Source of the DNA: Turnera subulata
Lineage: Eukaryota > Streptophyta > Magnoliopsida > Malpighiales > Passifloraceae
Direction: 5' to 3'
Length of the DNA: 64,000 bases
NCBI GenBank assembly: GCA_028386065.3
Contig: JAKUCV010002243.1
Coordinates: 124,001-188,000 of the forward strand
Below the pieces are notes generated by a model that was given only the letters and a program-made list of their open reading frames with translations, was not told where the DNA came from and ran no database searches. How positions within the stretch are numbered: position 1 is the first letter of the stretch; every line of letters starts with the position of its first letter. Position numbers and translations under genes: made by a program. Of this stretch, positions 23,701 through 37,659 are shown one piece after another.

Positions 23701-26700
23701 GATGAATGCTAAGCCCTCAATTGTTGTACCGGAGAGGGCAGCAGCTGATAGTGCCATTTCAGTTATACCTCCCATCTCTTCGCATACCACAATTGATGCT
23801 TCAGTTCAAGATGATGGACTTTTGGGAATAAAACATGAGCGAACCAAATCTGACTTGTTATATGGTCATGTTCACATGAACGACATTGCTCCTTTGTCTC
23901 CTCGTTCTGTGGACTGCAGGCTTGGAAGTGCACTATCTGATGCTTACCAAGTTGAACTAGAACCAAATGTTGGACTGGACTCACTCGGTACTAGTCAACA
24001 TGAAGATGATGTACCTCCTGGTATCAAGGAGCTTTCACATTCAGACTTGCCAGATATCATGGGCCAAGATGAGAGACAGCTTGAGGAAACTTATGAGTCA
24101 ACAAAATCTGAGAGGATTGATGAGGACGAGATATCCGGTGAGCAATTCTCAGCTGCTGACACTTACCAGAGCATTCTGGTATCATTTTCAAGCCGTTGTA
24201 TACTCAAGGGGACTGTTTGTGAACGGTCTCGTCTCCTACGCATAAAGTTCTATGGATCTTTTGACAAGCCACTTGGAAGATATCTTCGTGATGATTTGTT
24301 TGATCAGGTGATTTAGCAAGGGTTTCCTTTGCTTGTACATGTCTGTTTACTGTTTGCATGGCTGTAGCTTGGGTATTGATATATTTCTTGTTATCAGACA
24401 TCTTATTGTAGGTCCTGTAAAGAACCAGCTGAAGCACACGTCCTATGCTACTCTCATCAGCAGGGCAATCTTACCATCAATGTTAGATCTCTTTCCTCTG
24501 TAAAGCTACCTGGGGAACGAGATGGTAAGATATGGATGTGGCATAGATGCCTAAAGTGTGCCCATATAGATGGAGTACCCCCTGCAACTCGTAGAGTGGT
24601 TATGTCAGATGCTGCTTGGGGACTTTCTTTTGGAAAGTTCTTGGAACTTAGCTTTACAAACCATGCAACTGCCAACCGTGTTGCACCATGCGGTCATTCG
24701 CTGCAGAGAGACTGCCTTCGGTTCTATGGGTACAAAAATGAGTTTTGTTTTGGGGAACTTTCTGTTTGCTTTTGATTGCTCTTGTCGGGAATATTTATGT
24801 CTTGCCTTGCAGGTCTGGGAGAATGGTTGTTTTCTTTCGATATTCCCCTATCGATATTCTTAATGTTCATCTACCCCCATCAGTGCTTGAGTTCAATGGC
24901 TGTGTTCAGCAAGAATGGATAAGAAAAGAGGCCGCTGAGGTGGGTATAGATTGCACATTGCATGATTGTATTGCACCAATGCTACATACATTATATTTTG
25001 GTGGGAATGTTTTGTATTCTGTTCTTAATTTTGAGCACTGTCTTGTGCAGCTTTTGGGCAAAATGGAAACCTTCTATGCAGAGTTATCTGATGTGCTTGA
25101 TGGCATTGAATGTAAAAGCAATTCTTTGGGGAGTGAATTGTCAGATATAACAGTGTTCCAGAATCACATAATGGAATTGAAAGATCAACTTAGAAAGGAA
25201 AGAAATGAGTATACTGTAAGTATTGTAGGGGATATGGTTTCTTGTTCTAGAAGCTTATATAGTGTCATCGGTGTAAATTTGTTTTAACTTCATAGATAAT
25301 GATTTCATATTTTCAAACAGGCCATGCTACAGCCAGTTGTTATGGAGAGTTCTCAACTGTGCCAGACTGCTGCAGACATTCTTGAGCTCAATCGCCTGAG
25401 ACGCTCTCTTCTAATTGGGTCACAGATGTGGGATCGCAAACTTTATTCTCTGGACTCTCTCCTTAAGACAAACTCTGATGCCAAGTCTGCGCAAAGGATT
25501 GCTTCTTGTTCTGATCTGAAAGAGACTCTGTGCAAGGAAATCAAGCTTGACCATGCTCAAGTAGAAAATGCATCTGGCATTTCAAGATCGCAAGAGTTTG
25601 GACATGATTTGCATACAGAGCTGCTAGACACTAGGCTATCCTTTGAGCATTTGAATCTTGAGCATTCAATTTTGTCTTCTCATGATAACAGAGAGCCGGA
25701 GGTAAATTCAGATGGGGAAATTAATGTGACAAAAAAATTAGCTGATGATATCCCGTCTGATGTATCCAATCTATCAGAAAGAATTGATTCTGCCTGGACA
25801 GGTACCGATCCACTTCCTGTGAAAGTTCAACCTCTTACAGATGGGTTTGAATCTGGATCTGTCAGGCAGCTTAGCCTTTGTGATAATTCTCCAGTTAAAA
25901 GGATGATGACACCAGTGAGAGTCCAGTCCTTTGACTCTGCTTTGAGATTCCAAGAAAGAATCCTGAAAGGATTGCCACCTTCTACACTGCATTTGTCTCA
26001 ACTCCGATCCTTTCATGCATCTGGAGATTACAGGAGTATGGTGAGAGATCCTGTACCAAATGCTATGAGGACCTACTCCCAGATGCTGCCATTTGAGGCG
26101 CAGAAATCAAATTTAATGTACAGTTCCACTCCCTCATTCTTCCCCTCTGCATCTCTGATGGCTGGAGGAGCTAGGTTGCTGCTTCCACAGAGGGGCCACA
26201 CTGATATAGTTATTGGTGTATATGCTGATGATCCTGCCAGTGTTGTGTCTTATGCTCTCAGTTCCAAGGAATATGAGGATTGGGTTTGTGTAAGGTCAAA
26301 TGAAAATGAAGGAAGCTGGAGCAGTAATGAGCTTCATAAACAAGATTCCACATTTTCAGCCTGGCAGTCCTTTGGTTCTACAGACTTGGATTATATCCGT
26401 TATGGATCTGAAGATCCTTCATCAGTTGGTGCCTTGCACATGGAGTCCAAAAGAACTCCGCATTTATCAATTTCTTTTGGGGACGATTCTTCAGTTGCTG
26501 GGGGGAAAGTAAAATTTTCTGTCACTTGCTATTTTGCAAAGCAATTCGATTCTCTGAGGAAGAAGTGCTGCCCTACTGAAGTGGATTTTGTTCGCTCTTT
26601 AAGTCGATGCCAGCGATGGAGTGCACAGGGGGGAAAAAGCAATGTATATTTTGCGAAGTCGTTGGATGAGAGGTTTATAATAAAGCAAGTAAAAAAGACT

Positions 26701-27878
26701 GAGTTGGAATCCTTTGAAGAATTTGCACCGGAATACTTCAAGTACCTGACAGAATCTCTTAACTCAGGGAGTCCATCGTGCCTTGCAAAGATTCTTGGTA
26801 TTTATCAGGTTAGATCCTTTTTCTTTTTAAGAGTTATGTGTTATATTCTTCTCCGACTTCATTTGTTCGTGGTGCTAGATACAAAATATCAAATCAGAAT
26901 TCTTATTCATATGCACTACAATGGCAGGTTACTGTAAAGCACTTGAGGGGTGGGAAGGAAACTAAGATGGATTTAATGGTGATGGAAAACCTCTTTTACA
27001 AGAGACAGGTCTCAAGGGTCTATGATTTAAAGGGCTCTACTCGATCACGCTACAATGCAGATACTTCTGGGACGAACAAAGTATTGCTAGATATGAATCT
27101 GGTGGAAACACTGTGCACTGATCCAATATTTCTAGGAAGCAAGGCCAAGAGAAGCCTAGAGAGAGCTATATGGAATGACACATCTTTCTTGGCGGTAAGG
27201 ATTTCATCTGGCATGGCATTCCCATTAAAATGTAACATTTTGAATCTGGATGGTGGGCTTTTCATGCCCATATATCTTGTTTGAGAATAATTCTCTAGGC
27301 AATATTATAATTTTTTCTCATAATCATATGTTGTATTCCATGTCTTGGTTTGTTGAGCAACCAACCAACAATGGTATGAATTTTTGTTACACAAATATTC
27401 TTTGGTGGCCTCCAACATTGAAAACGTTAGGCTCCAATCACAAGGACTGCAGAAAAGTAACTCATGGTGGGTGGTTTGAGATGTTGGTAATTTCTTTTTG
27501 CTTGAGGTGTTGGTGATTTACTTTTGCTTGAGATGTTGGTAATTTCTTTTTGTCATTATGGCTGTGGGCCTCTTGCCATGATCTTTGATTTTAGTCTCTA
27601 ATACATCGTTTATGCTTGTGCAGTCTGTTGATGTTATGGACTACTCTCTACTGGTTGGTGTGGATGAAGAACGAAAGGAGCTGGTTTTAGGCATCATTGA
27701 TTTCATGAGACAGTATACATGGGACAAGCACCTGGAGACATGGGTAAAGGCATCTGGGATACTTGGTGGTCCTAAAAACGCTGCCCCTACAATTATTTCT
27801 CCAAAACAGTATAAGAAAAGATTCCGGAAAGCAATGACTTCATACTTTCTCACTGTTCCAGATCAATGGTCTTCATGA
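20794..27878 (+). CDS. FAB1C: 1-phosphatidylinositol-3-phosphate 5-kinase, FAB1C/FAB1D type
   Basis: Makes PI(3,5)P2 from PI3P on endosome and vacuole membranes. Exons: 20794-21341, 21550-22347, 22444-22588, 22676-23020, 23570-24307, 24398-24729, 24813-24939, 25051-25215, 25321-26808, 26928-27194 and 27624-27878. All introns are GT-AG with consistent phases, giving 1735 residues. Residues 45-72 are Cys-rich (C45, C48, C56, C61, C64, C69, C72) but lack the basic RHHCR core of a FYVE domain, as in FAB1C/D, which lack a true FYVE. The GroEL/TCP1-like domain spans about 380-640 (MTTQCKNPRLLLLGGALEYQ; LRGAPREELKKVKHV). A Cys-rich FAB1-specific region follows at about 800-900 (CRSCKEPAEAHVLCYSHQQG; MWHRCLKC). 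The PIP-kinase domain is at about 1410-1728, with GGKSNVYFAK, candidate ATP-binding K1521, SVDVMDYSLLVGVDE, IIDFMRQYTWDK and an activation loop ending KQYKKRFRKAM. The ATG at 20794 starts the family-typical MGIPDSSL. The gene looks intact. Confidence 0.95.
27478..27555. repeat. 26-bp tandem repeat, three units, in the last FAB1C intron
   Basis: Units start at 27478, 27504 and 27530 and share GAGATGTTGGTAATTTCTTT followed by TTGCTT. The first and third are nearly identical and the middle one has a few changes. Intronic, no coding role. Confidence 0.8.
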
Positions 27879-30694
27879 TCCCTATCACTGCATGCATTCT
27901 TTTCATTCAACAAGAATTTGTTTATTGATAAGAGGATAGGATTACAGTTAGATTATATAAGTGGGAAGCAACCCAATCCACCATCCCAGAGGTTTCTTGT
28001 TTTGAAATCTTTTGTGTCAGGGGAAAGTAGGCTGAAGAAGAGGAATTATATATACAAGGGAAATAGAAATTCCTTGTTGGGAGGTCTTTGTACATCTTTT
28101 TATACATGTGCAACTGCCACCTCTAAGAAGGTTCCTTTTATACAAATTGTCATGTAGTACTTGTATATTCCTTAAAATAGTTTTGAACTTGATGTCTTCC
28201 TGCTGTTAACACGGAACTTGAGCCTTGCGTCTAAACATGGCACAGGCACAAAAGTTGCAAAGCAATTGTAATTTTACAGCTTTAGTGCAAAAGAGTGAAA
28301 AATATGTTATATATGAAATTGTTTTTCTTGCTAGCTGTTTTCCTCTATTTGCTGTACATTGAGAAAAATTAATTGATTAGACAATGGAAAATTAATTGAT
28401 TAGACAATGGATGGTGGCTGCTGATCAAATAATAAGGTACCACCAGCAAAAGCAAGATGGGCAATCATTATTTGGTAGTGGAATCCTGGGGTTGGCGGCA
28501 ATGGCAATTAGCAGATGACTTCTTTTTTAAGTTCTCCAAATTAAATGAACTATTTTAAAATATTTTCTTTTAAATTTTCGTTTTCCAGTATTTTATTGAC
28601 CAGTAAAATAAGTTTTGCTTCACTAGTTTTCCAGTAATGACTAAATATCATAAAATGCCATCAATCTAGATGGAAATGATTAACCAATTATCATCCAAAC
28701 TTGCTTATTATCACAGTAGATACTTGTCTCAAAAAATGTTTATGAATAACAAATAGAGCCTAAATTTATAGTCATCTTCAAAGCTCCAAGTTAGACTAGG
28801 AAGACGAGGATCATGTCTGTCTCATTAATGTCTTCATTTCTTGATGTCCACTCATTCATATTTTTCATGATACATGACACTCTGGATGTTGCCCTTTTGC
28901 ACGTGTATCCTGAGAAGACTCAAGTGCAATGCTTACCGTGCGGGGGATGGAAGCTGAAGCTCTTTCCTCTTCTCCATTATATGATGATTACATGATGTTG
29001 GTGTTTCCCTCCCATGAGAAGAGATCCCACTTTTTACTCTTCCCATATGGGTTATTATTAGCTCGTTTAATCATGTACCTCGTTGACTATTGACCGAAAA
29101 TGAGTTGTTCCTTTGGTCATTTGAGGGAATTGAGTAGCATTAGTCCACACAGAAGGCAGCAACATGGCAATACGGGAGTGGTCAGCAAAGAGCACTAGTG
29201 GTGACTGGTGAGAAAAAGGGTGGGGATGCATAATGCCACTGTTGATCACTGGCAATGTCAATTGGTCAACAACATGTAAAGGTGGTAGCTAGCTACCTTT
29301 CATTATAGATTTGGTGAAAATGGATAAGTAAATGTACTTAAAGAGAAGGTGTGATTGATGTCCACAAACAGTGACAATGTCTAGCAGAGAAAAAGCAGCA
29401 AATTGAGGATGGTTCTAGTACTGTGAAAATCAAATTAAGAGGTCCAATTGACTTTACACCCATCCTTAATTAACTTTCTACCAAATACATACACTACGTC
29501 TCTTACATAATCCTTGGCATCCAAAAACACCTTTTTGTTCTATGTACAAAAATGAGGCATACAACAGGTGCTGCTCATGGTAGCCTAAGGACCTGTAGGC
29601 CGAAAATATGAGAGGAAGTAGTACGTTCTTTCTTCACTTCTCTGTAATTTATTGGACTCCTCGACCACACCTTTATATAGATAATTCATCGCTTGCTAAT
29701 ATGAGGCCACAGCAATCCTTTGCACCTCTGCTTCACTGGCTGGGAGGAAGCTCACCCGCTTCTGCAAAATTAAGAATTTTACAACCCACATTAATTCATG
29801 GTAAACTAGCAAAACAAACAAAACCAAATATGAAGTACAAAATTTTCTCTAGTACATTCTTTTGTGTTAGAATTTCTTTACTTTTATATATTTTTTTGGT
29901 CCTAGAAGAAAAAAAAAAGAATATTTGGTCCGCCGGCCTACCAATATCCTCATGGATTTTGTGATCATGCCATTGACAAAAAATATTATTTCACGCACAG
30001 GATGTATATATGATGGAATATTGGCTAGTTCACAAAAATTCATGTGGTTCATAAAGTAAGTTTTGGTTTATGGATGATTGATGGTATAAAGCCACACACC
30101 CCCATGTGCTCCTTAACACTAAGTTATCTAAAGTTTAGGAGTCTCCAATCCAAAGCGAATATTGAATCTCTCAATCACTTTAATTTCTCGATCACCGACC
30201 ATCCACGTGTGTCCCCGTCCATTTAATTTGTGTACCCAATTTCGTAGCTAGAAAGTTCACACATCCATTAGAACTTCTATTACCAACACTATCCACCCAA
30301 ACAATCAAAAATTAATTGATGCACGAAAATGTCAACCCCAAGAAACACTTTCTTGATTGATCGCTCCAATTGCCTCCCACAACACCCTTTGTGGTTTAAC
30401 TCCTAATCCTACCCTTAGGTGAATAAGCACAAAACCACTTGAATCTTTCTGTTTATTAGTTGTCAATGAGATCAGACCACTTTAAATTAGTCGAAAAATT
30501 AATTTCTCGTCAAAATTAGGTGATACATGAGATTTTGACATTTCGCAATCTATCTTTGCTGTCTATACTCTATACTATAGAAACGTTTGTTCATCCATAT
30601 TAACTACCCACAACTCATATAATACACATATGCTAATTAAACAGTAGTAAAAAATAAAGTAATGAACATGCATAAACAGCACAAAAAAGAAGGG
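27879..30694. other. Intergenic between FAB1C and the PADRE gene
   Basis: Presumed FAB1C 3' UTR at the left edge, then AT-rich DNA with no convincing frame. A 23-bp exact tandem duplication lies at 28365-28410 (unit AAAATTAATTGATTAGACAA plus TGG). Nothing else was recognised. Confidence 0.5.
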
Positions 30695-31393
30695 TTAATT
30701 ATGGCTAGAAGGTAGTTGATGATTTACCTGGTCACGTGCCTTGATACCTTCCCTTACTATCTCATGACCACTCTTCCAATGCATTTGTTGTTGGGTCGAC
30801 GACAAGCTCTCTTGCAATACCCCATTCTCCTGAATCCCACGCAGGCCATGATGATTATTATCATTGCCCGTGCTCGCCAAGCAAAGATCCACAATCCTGG
30901 CCGCTGCCTCCGTCCTGTTCTTGCTTTCTTGCATCAAATTCTCCACTTCTGCCTTTGGCAACCTCATTTTCACTCTCATTGCACCACCACCTGCACTCCC
31001 CGAAGTCGACCCACCATCATCATCTTCCTCGGTTGAAATGCTTGCGGGCTTCATTATCGAGAGATCGGATGTCGATCTCCTCGACAACATCAGATTCTCT
31101 AGCCTGTCCTTTGCGCTCATGTTAATCCCCGACCGAACCCTTCTTGTAGCTTTCTCGGTTGGTGTCTTTGGCAACTCTACTAGGAAATAGAGCCTTTTTG
31201 GCACCAAGTTTTGGTGAGGCTCTAGTGGCTTTGCCCTAATCCCGTAATGCTTAACTGCCTCTGATTCTAACAAGACATGACCCGGAAAATCCTTAACTAT
31301 GTCGCCGGCTCTCACCGGTGTCTTCAACTTGAATGTTTCGCCATTTATCTTCATGACCTTAACGGTTTTCTTCCCTCCTAAACTGTTCCCCAT
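30695..31393 (-). CDS. PADRE (DUF4228) domain protein
   Basis: 232 residues in one exon. The N-terminus MGNSLGGKKTVKVMKINGET, followed by FKLKTPVRAGDIVKDFPGHVLL and KRLYFLVELP, is the classic DUF4228/PADRE fold of small stress- and pathogen-responsive plant proteins of unknown biochemistry. Further family blocks are RRVRSGINMSAKDRLENLML, SDLSIMKP and VRVKMRLPKAEVENLM-like sequence. Gly2 makes N-myristoylation possible (inference). I chose the ATG at 31393 because it begins the conserved MGNSLGG. Ten upstream in-frame residues lack conservation. A CAG|GTAAAT donor-like site at 30728/30727 lies ten codons before the stop, so the last ten residues could be intronic and a short further exon may exist. 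Confidence 0.88.
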   Translation of the reverse strand: MGNSLGGKKTVKVMKINGETFKLKTPVRAGDIVKDFPGHVLLESEAVKHYGIRAKPLEPHQNLVPKRLYFLVELPKTPTEKATRRVRSGINMSAKDRLENLMLSRRSTSDLSIMKPASISTEEDDDGGSTSGSAGGGAMRVKMRLPKAEVENLMQESKNRTEAAARIVDLCLASTGNDNNHHGLRGIQENGVLQESLSSTQQQMHWKSGHEIVREGIKARDQVNHQLPSSHN

Positions 31394-34300
31394 ATTTTGG
31401 TGCTCTTTAGGCCACAAAAACAAGATCTTCCCTTAATTAATAAAGTTTATGCTGTTTTGGGTACTTCTTATACATTTTTTCGAGCTGACAAGAGACAACA
31501 AGGGTTGGGTGTAAGATAAGGACATATAAGGTTTCATGGGTAGTTGTACGCTTTGGGGCCATAGTCAATAAAGAAGGCAAATTTTGAAAATCGCCAAACT
31601 TTGACGAAGGGGGACAAAGTACGTAAGGTTTCGCTTTCAATACAAAATTTTTAACATATACTTTGGGGTATATATCATATGGTTGTTTAAAATTTCAATC
31701 TTGATAGCGATGTTATAAGCAATTGAATTTCCACAACTATAGCTAGGTTTATACATATTCAAATTAGAACCAACGAATGTGTAGCATGCATGTTCCAAAA
31801 CACCCGTGATGATCGGGAGAAATGAGGCTCTTGATTTAATAATCGATTTCGTTTTGATCCTTTGATATGGATGGTGAAACGTTAATCACGGCAAGTGCAT
31901 AACAGTGCATTTGAAAGTTGATTCAGTACTTTTGATTTCTAGAATTAGGAATTCTAAATTCCTGATCTTATCAATATATTGTTTTTCTCCTTTTAGTATT
32001 TTTCACTGCACGTTTAGGTTTAGAGTAAAATTACAAATGCATGCAATAAAAGCTTGTATGTGAACATGACCAATGGCCTTAAAAGTCCAAATTGACAGTC
32101 CGCTCATCAATTTAGAATCATTTCCAAGTTGCTGTATATGTACCTTTTTTTTTTTTTGATAGTAGCTGTATATGTACCTTCAACTTGCATGGATGAAACA
32201 TATATCAGCTTAGTGGTTATCTTATAGATATGTGTTCCTTAGTTTTAGCTTTTGTCTTCACTAAATTAGATTAATTTTTGTCAAGAATCAATGTGGCGCT
32301 AAACGCGAGGAGGAAGTAGAACACAAAATTTCACGCCAAAAGAAAAAAAAAGAACAAAAAAGGCCCCGCATTACGTCTGATCGATGCCAGGTCAGGTGTA
32401 AACAGGCTGAAAATTGAGGGAAACAAGCAAGGAATCGTTCACAAGCATCACAGTAAACAACCTCTTAATTAAAATAAGGATTGACGTCAGTCTTACCTCA
32501 TCCAACAAGAACTTGAATCATTCTTTTCTCCCAATATATAATATAATAAGCCATTGTTATCCTGGCCATCCATGTAGTCTTTTTGTAATATCAGAGAAAA
32601 AAAAAATGGTACATACTACTAGCATTAATAGCCAAAGTTCTTGGTAATTGCTTAGCATCATTAGTTAACCCTTTCTTGAAATAATGTGTTTGGCATCTAT
32701 CAAATTAAAAAGAAAGAAGAAGAAGAAGAAGAAATGTGTTTGGCATGTTTTTTTCCACGTATTTTGCTTCGTACGTAGTTTCCAAATAAGTTACTAGTAT
32801 TTGGTCAATGATTTTCTTGCATGGTCGCAGACTGATGTTACAGTAGTCTTTACTTCCCAATCCAAGATATTTCACATTCATTTTCACTTCTAGCCTGCAT
32901 TATTCAACCTCAGAAAATTTTGTTGCTTTATTGGGCTGCATTGAACACTTGGTCTCGTGATTTTAATTACTCGAGTTATTTTTTATGATTTCTTAGGTTG
33001 AGCTCACGTTTTTATTCTTAATACTAAGATTCCGGCCAGGCCGACCATAAAGATAATATATAATGTTTAGAAGAAAATAGATTTTGGTTTTTTTTTTTTC
33101 TCATAGTAGCATGCTTAATGACTTCACTGAAAGGCAGTTTCAATTAGTTGTGCGCCACCTTTTGATTCATTCTTCAAGTCTACGGTCTGAAAAAAGGCCA
33201 GTCATTGTTTGAATTTTATGGCTTATTGTTTCCATGGATTTCGAGAGGTGAATTTGCAGATAGGAGACTCTTATCTACCTTGAGTGTAGTCTTACAAAAA
33301 GTTCATAAAAAGAGCTCTTAAAAGGAAGTTGTATTGCCTAATTCCACGTACGTGCCATGCGTGATCATCCAAGCAGTTTGAAAATTTTTAGCACTTTTAT
33401 ATGGAAAATTCTTCGTTCAACGTTTTACTTGAAATGCAGCTCTATTTTTTTTCTTATTTTATACTTACCCCATTCAATGGGCAGGGGCCATATATATCAT
33501 GTCTAATATTTTTTTTTCTTATATATGTTTTTCAGGAGTACTTTTCTTTTCATTGGAGTATATTGCATTCTCCTCTTCAACCAAAGATGAATAAAAGAAA
33601 TGACAGTATTAATTGGTTGTAAACCGTGATGGTAAGAGAACCAGAATTTCCCTGTGATATCAAGTGTAAACAAGCTGAAGATTGTTGGCTAACCATATAA
33701 GCTAACCTCTTAATTAAAAATTAATCCCAGGAACTTAAAAATGGCGTCCTTGTTTATATATTCAACAACCGTTCAATTATTTTGGTCCATCCTATATATT
33801 TTAATCAACAGCACAACAACCAAATTTAACTTACTAGTATCATCAGCATATTAATAGTTATTTCACAAAACATTTTTCTCATCCCTATCTTGAAATGTAA
33901 TCCACATGGGTTCCTTTCCCATTTCTTTCCCATACACAGAATGACACAAGTTTTGTAGCTTTCTAATTTATTGGGCAGCATTGAACCCATGTCCTCACTA
34001 TTGCTTGCATTTTCTTTATTTATTCATTTGCTATGTTGAGCTCACCTTTTATCCTCAATCCTAAGCTTCCATGACAACATGTGGAGACTAGAATGCTTTC
34101 GCGGGAAAGCTATGGCGGCTTTCTAGAGAAACATGTTTATTGGCTTCGATTAAAGGCATGCCGCGCCACCTTCTGGTTCTTGAAGACATAATATTATTTG
34201 ATTTTCATGCCTAATGCAACGATATGTTCCTAATTTCAATTGCAAAAGCATTCTCACAAACAATTAGTTAACAAAAGCTTCAATACAGCTTGCAAACATA

Positions 34301-35038
34301 GTTGCAAAGCCTTCAGCCATTCATGACAGCAAGGACCTTTAAAAGCCTAATGGGTTGTTAAAGTCTTACAGTGGAGGGGGTTGGTTTGCTTGTACCTACG
34401 GAAAAAGAAAAGAAGAAACAAAAAAGAAGATTTAGGTATTCCATGTCAAGTTAACCCAAAAGGGTATCTTGAAAAGCAGCTTGATACATATTTAGCACTT
34501 TATATGTTCAATATAGTTTTCAATTGAATGCAATTTTGTTTCTCTCGATTAACACCTTCTACAATCCAGAGTAGGTGGCATGTATGACTATGCAGTAGTC
34601 ATGTCATAGCCTTGGATTTCTGCTTATCAATTGGTACTTACATGTGGGTATGATTAGCAAACCAATTTCCATAAAAAAGACTTAAATACTGATTAAACAT
34701 AGCTATTTAACCCATAATATAATATAGTATCTGTAAAGCAAGGCATCAGCAGCATGCGACTCCTCATGCATAAACCAGCTTTTACCCTCAACCAAGCAAA
34801 AAGGACTTGAGGAGACAACTTTCATGACAAAGGAGCAATTGTTTCTTTTTTACACACAATGAAGGAAATAAATACATGGAGCAATGAGACTCAATTTGTG
34901 TCTCATGCTGATATCCTTGCGGTTTCACACTACTATGTAGTAGCGTGGCAATGGTTGTCAAACAATTGTAATTAAATTCTCAATGAAAAAATCAAAGATT
35001 TAAGATTAAAAGAAAACAATTTTTTGTTATAGGCACCT
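31394..35038. other. Intergenic, no gene seen
   Basis: AT-rich sequence holding the PADRE promoter on its left side and the 3' end of the U-box gene on its right. A short direct duplication of AGCTGTATATGTACCTT flanks a T-run at about 32130-32182. No coding frame or transposon terminus was recognised. Confidence 0.5.
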
Positions 35039-37659
35039 CTATGAATGCTGCTGCAGCTTTCGTAGATGGTCCAGCATTGAGGTAGCCTTCCGCTTGGCCC
35101 TCTCTGTGCCACTTTTAGCAAGTTCTGTCAAAGGTATGACAGCACCGAGCCTACTGATAGAAGCTAGATTTTCAGGGTCTCTCTTGCACAAGGAAAGAAG
35201 AATGGCTGCTGCATTCTCCTTGTTCCGGGGCAAACCTGTTCGCAACAGATCAATCAGGACCGGTATAGTGCTGGCCTTTACTATAGCAGCCTTTGCCTCC
35301 TGGTTGCTAGCTAAAACTGACAAAATGGTCAAAGCCTCATCAACCATACAGCTTCTTGACTCTGTAAGCATCTTTAGCAAGGCTGTGATAATGCCTGCCC
35401 TAACAGCTCTACCCTTATTCCCCTGATAAATGCATAGATTGAACAAGGCTGTTGCAGCATCTTTCTTCCCTCTAGTGCTTCCATTTTGAAGCAAATCTAC
35501 CAGAGCTGGTATAGCTCCTGATGCACCAATTATTATTTTGTTCTCGTCTGCAAGTGACAAGCTAAAAAGTGTCGCTGCAGCATTTTCTCTTGCCTCCATG
35601 CTTCCAGCCCTTAGAACTTGGACAATGGAAGGAATGGCACCGGCAAGCATGATAAGTCCCTTGTTGTTTTCGTATATAGAAAGGTTAAGAATGGAAGTCA
35701 CTGCATTTTCTTGTACTGTCACATCTTCGGCAGTTAAAAGGTTGACCAGAACAGGAATAGCTCCTGCTTCTGCGATCAGTATTCTGTTATCCGTGCTTCT
35801 TTTGCTCAGTGAACGGATCTCAGAAACAGCACACCTACGCTCCTCAACGGACCGGCTGGAGAGTTTGCGAACAATTGACTGGATGGCAGCCATGTCCCCA
35901 CTAACATCCCGGAAAGATCCATCACTCTTTTTTAACTTCCCATTAGCTAACCCCGTTGGCTGCTCAATGTTGTTCTGGGTACACCACTGAGCTATTAGAC
36001 TCCTCAAGACATAATTTGGAGTCAATGTCAAATGCTCAAGCTTTTGCTGAGTTTTTGGACATGTTGTGTTGCCTGTATCTATCCATCTCTGGATATAAGA
36101 CCTCTCGTAAGTCTGCACATTTATAAGACCAAGAATTAGAGTCAAGAACGACTAAGCAAGATGAGTTTTGCTGATTTCATACAAAGCCTCGCAGAAAACA
36201 TAGAACTATTGGATTTGCAAACCGTACCTGTCCTGTAGACACAATAACAGGATCCCTCATAAGTTCCAAAGAGATAGGGCACAGAAAATCGACAGGGATC
36301 ACAAGTGCATCAGTCTTCTTTAAGTCATCCATGCTCTTGTTTGCTGAATGATCTTTCTCGCCACAACCAATTTCATTCGAGTTGCTTGTTACCTGATCTG
36401 AAGCGTCATCTCTCAATTCACTAACTCCCAACACATCATCTGAATTATCATCAGCCTCAGGCTTAACACTACCACTATTCTCAATATGCCAGCTTCTAAT
36501 CAACCTGTTTCCTTTTTGTGCCTGACCAATATCTACATGAGGGGGCTGGAACCCTCTTGAATTCACAGACCCATATCTTTCTGCGGCTCTTTGCAACTGT
36601 GTTCTTACTAGTGAAACCTAAAAACAAAGAAGCACATTAAAGTTTGATCTCAGTGAAGACAAAGGGAGAATTTGTAAAACTTCTTTAAAGAAAAAGTCTT
36701 GTCACAACTTATACCTGTTCTTGTACTTCCTCTGAGATCTCAAGCTGATTGAATGGTATCTTAGCCAAGGCTTTTTCCAGCTTGCACGTAACACATTGAA
36801 ATTGAGATGAAATTTTCTTGGCAGCTCCGTCCTTAAAATCAAGATATAGATAGCACAATTCAGAGAAGCAGTTATACAAAATTTTAACAGAATGTGCATA
36901 ACCAAAACAGAGAATCTCAACTTTCCAGGTCGAAGAAACTATCCATATTGGGAAACAATAACTTTTAAGAAACAATAATTTCTCAGGGTAGGCACATAAT
37001 TAAAAAAAAACAACAGTTTTTTCCCCTTGCTTCTCAGTGGTAAACTGGGAAATCTAAGAAGTCAAAGAAAAAAAATCGATTCAAAATGTGTGATTTGATG
37101 GCCGACTACCCATAAGCTACACCTGAGGAAACGACATCCCCATCAGATTATTCTTTAAACTATTTTTCACCAAACAAAACCTCTAGATCAACAGATCAAC
37201 CCATAAACTTAAAGAACCCACATTTTAGTCAAAACCATAACTAAAAAAAGCTGCATTTGAGAATCCAAAAACTTGCACCAAAAACCATGTAAATTCCAAT
37301 CAACTCACAAATTAAATTCAAGAAAATGTGCTTACAGAAAGGTGGTCATCATCAGCAGAAGAGGAAGGCCTAAAAGTGACAGCAACCGACAACAGGCGCT
37401 TAGCCGCCTGGAGAGACCCCGCCAGATCAGACCACCAATTCCCAGAAGAACAAGAACCCGACCCACCACTGCCACCATCCAACGGCCCTGATTCATCATC
37501 CCTCATCTCCTCCACAAAATGCGTCAGCAGAGAAACCCTCCTCACCAGATCCATGCAGTCTTTCTTGAACACCCCATCACCGCCGGGCATCCCCACAATC
37601 TCCCGGACGAGGCCCAGAAGCTGCTCCGCCGCCGCCGCCGCCCCCACGCCGTTGGCCAT
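35039..37659 (-). CDS. PUB10/11: U-box/ARM-repeat E3 ubiquitin ligase, PUB10/PUB11 type
   Basis: Four exons read on the minus strand: 37659-37336, 36831-36715, 36617-36228 and 36112-35039. All junctions are GT-AG and in phase, giving 634 residues. The U-box N-terminal domain covers about 1-250 (MANGVGAAAAAEQLLGLV; FKKDCMDLVRRVSLLTHFVE; KISSQFQCVTCKLEKALAKI). The U-box is at about 254-327 (IPVDFLCPISLELMRDPVIV; TYERSYIQRWIDTGNTTCPK; LTPNYVLRSLIAQWC). Armadillo repeats fill about 350-630, including AVSEIRSLSKRSTDNRILIA, ENAAATLFSLSLADENKIII and GKKDAATALFNLCIYQGNKG. U-box proteins recruit E2 enzymes, and the ARM repeats bind substrates. PUB10 and PUB11 act in jasmonate, ABA and immune signalling in Arabidopsis, but which of the two is the ortholog cannot be decided here. 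A CT microsatellite upstream (about 37708-37726) lies in the leader or promoter. The gene looks intact. Confidence 0.95.
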